From contig CAZQRO010000108.1 of the NCBI GenBank assembly GCA_964595785.1, positions 1-5,540 of the forward strand: a stretch of DNA of 5,540 nt, given 5' to 3'. The translations under genes and the position numbers were made by a program. Each line of letters begins with the position of its first letter. Positions within the stretch are counted from its first letter, which is position 1. This document shows, piece by piece, positions 5,037-5,540 of the stretch. This DNA comes from Bovifimicola sp964595785 (GTDB taxonomy: Bacteria; Bacillota; Clostridia; Lachnospirales; Lachnospiraceae). The notes below the pieces were generated by a model. That model made no database searches and had not been told where the DNA came from. It worked only from the letters and a program-made list of their open reading frames with translations.

Positions 5037-5540
5037 ATGGGAATGACAATGACACAGAAGATTTTAGCAGCTCATGCCGGTCTTGACAGCGTTGCGGCAG
5101 GACAGTTAATTGAGGCTAATCTCGATTTGGTTTTAGGAAATGATGTTACTTCTCCGGTTGCCATTGGAGAAATGAAGAAAATGAACGTGGACGGTGTATT
5201 CGATAAGGATAAAATAGCGATAGTTCTTGACCATTTTACACCTAATAAAGATATTAAATCAGCAGAACTTTGTAAATGTTCAAAAGAATTTGCCTGTGCA
5301 AATCAGATAACAAACTTTTTTGAAACAGGTGAAGTTGGTATTGAACATGCACTATTACCTGAAAAAGGTCTTGTAGTTGCAGGTGATGTAGTTATCGGTG
5401 CAGATTCACATACATGTACATATGGCGCACTTGGTGCATTTTCTACAGGCGTGGGAAGTACAGATATGGCAGCAGGAATGGCAACAGGAAAAGCATGGTT
5501 TAAAGTACCATCCGCAATAAAGTTTAATTTAATTGGAAAA
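5037..5540 (+). CDS. leuC: 3-isopropylmalate dehydratase large subunit, N-terminal part (continues past window)
   Basis: These are the first 168 residues of the large subunit of isopropylmalate isomerase, the aconitase-family [4Fe-4S] enzyme that converts 2-isopropylmalate to 3-isopropylmalate in leucine synthesis. It works with a small subunit, LeuD, expected downstream. The frame is open to the last base, so the protein is cut by the window; family members are usually about 420 residues. Visible family marks are MTQKILAAHAGL (5-16), a LVLGNDVTSP segment (31-40), DHFTPNKDIKSAE (65-77) and IGADSHTCTYGALGAFSTG (120-138), in which Cys127 is the first iron-sulfur ligand. The start ATG 5037 is 8 nt after a perfect AGGAGG (5023-5028). 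In-frame ATGs at codons 3 and 5 are too far from that site to be preferred. It is divergent from lysR. Homoaconitase is a related alternative, less likely given ilvC nearby. Confidence 0.94.
   Translation, partial: MGMTMTQKILAAHAGLDSVAAGQLIEANLDLVLGNDVTSPVAIGEMKKMNVDGVFDKDKIAIVLDHFTPNKDIKSAELCKCSKEFACANQITNFFETGEVGIEHALLPEKGLVVAGDVVIGADSHTCTYGALGAFSTGVGSTDMAAGMATGKAWFKVPSAIKFNLIGK

Noticed and set aside
1..5540. CRISPR arrays, insertion sequences, tRNA or rRNA genes
   Set aside because: I saw no regularly spaced repeats, no transposase-like frame, no terminal inverted repeats with target duplications and no cloverleaf or rRNA signature.

Overview
The window is AT-rich, with compact operons, strong purine-rich Shine-Dalgarno sites and clearly Firmicute-type proteins. 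The protein styles (a short class I ketol-acid reductoisomerase, a PF09826-type beta-propeller beside an ECF sigma factor, and a stand-alone LysR regulator divergent from leuC) suggest an anaerobic clostridial bacterium, most likely Lachnospiraceae. That placement rests on recognition of the families, not on a search.

Layout. Bases 1-300 are the 3' end of ilvC (ketol-acid reductoisomerase). A 74-residue charged, probably helical protein of unknown function follows 39 nt downstream (340-564). A clear intrinsic terminator at 577-612 closes this unit. After a 118-nt gap with short direct repeats but no convincing promoter comes a tight three-gene unit. It encodes a membrane-anchored extracellular beta-propeller protein (731-2809), an ECF sigma factor (2846-3379) and a single-pass membrane protein with a cytoplasmic head (3407-4012), the likely anti-sigma factor. 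A LysR-type regulator on the minus strand (4864-3977) converges on this unit and overlaps its last gene by 36 bp. A long hairpin inside the lysR coding region (4056-4112) looks like the terminator of the sigma operon. The 172-nt region between lysR and the divergent leuC (5037 onward, truncated at the window end) holds two perfect inverted repeats.

How it works together. Both flanks are branched-chain amino acid biosynthesis: ilvC on the left, and leuC (isopropylmalate isomerase large subunit) on the right with its probable regulator. The two operators have centres 42 bp apart, about four helical turns. One is centred near -65 of a predicted extended -10 leuC promoter and inside the probable lysR promoter; the other fills the -35/-10 spacer of leuC. 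This matches textbook LysR regulation with autoregulation. The sigma/beta-propeller/anti-sigma unit in between looks like a separate cell-surface signalling module. The two least described elements are that three-gene module and the small protein downstream of ilvC.
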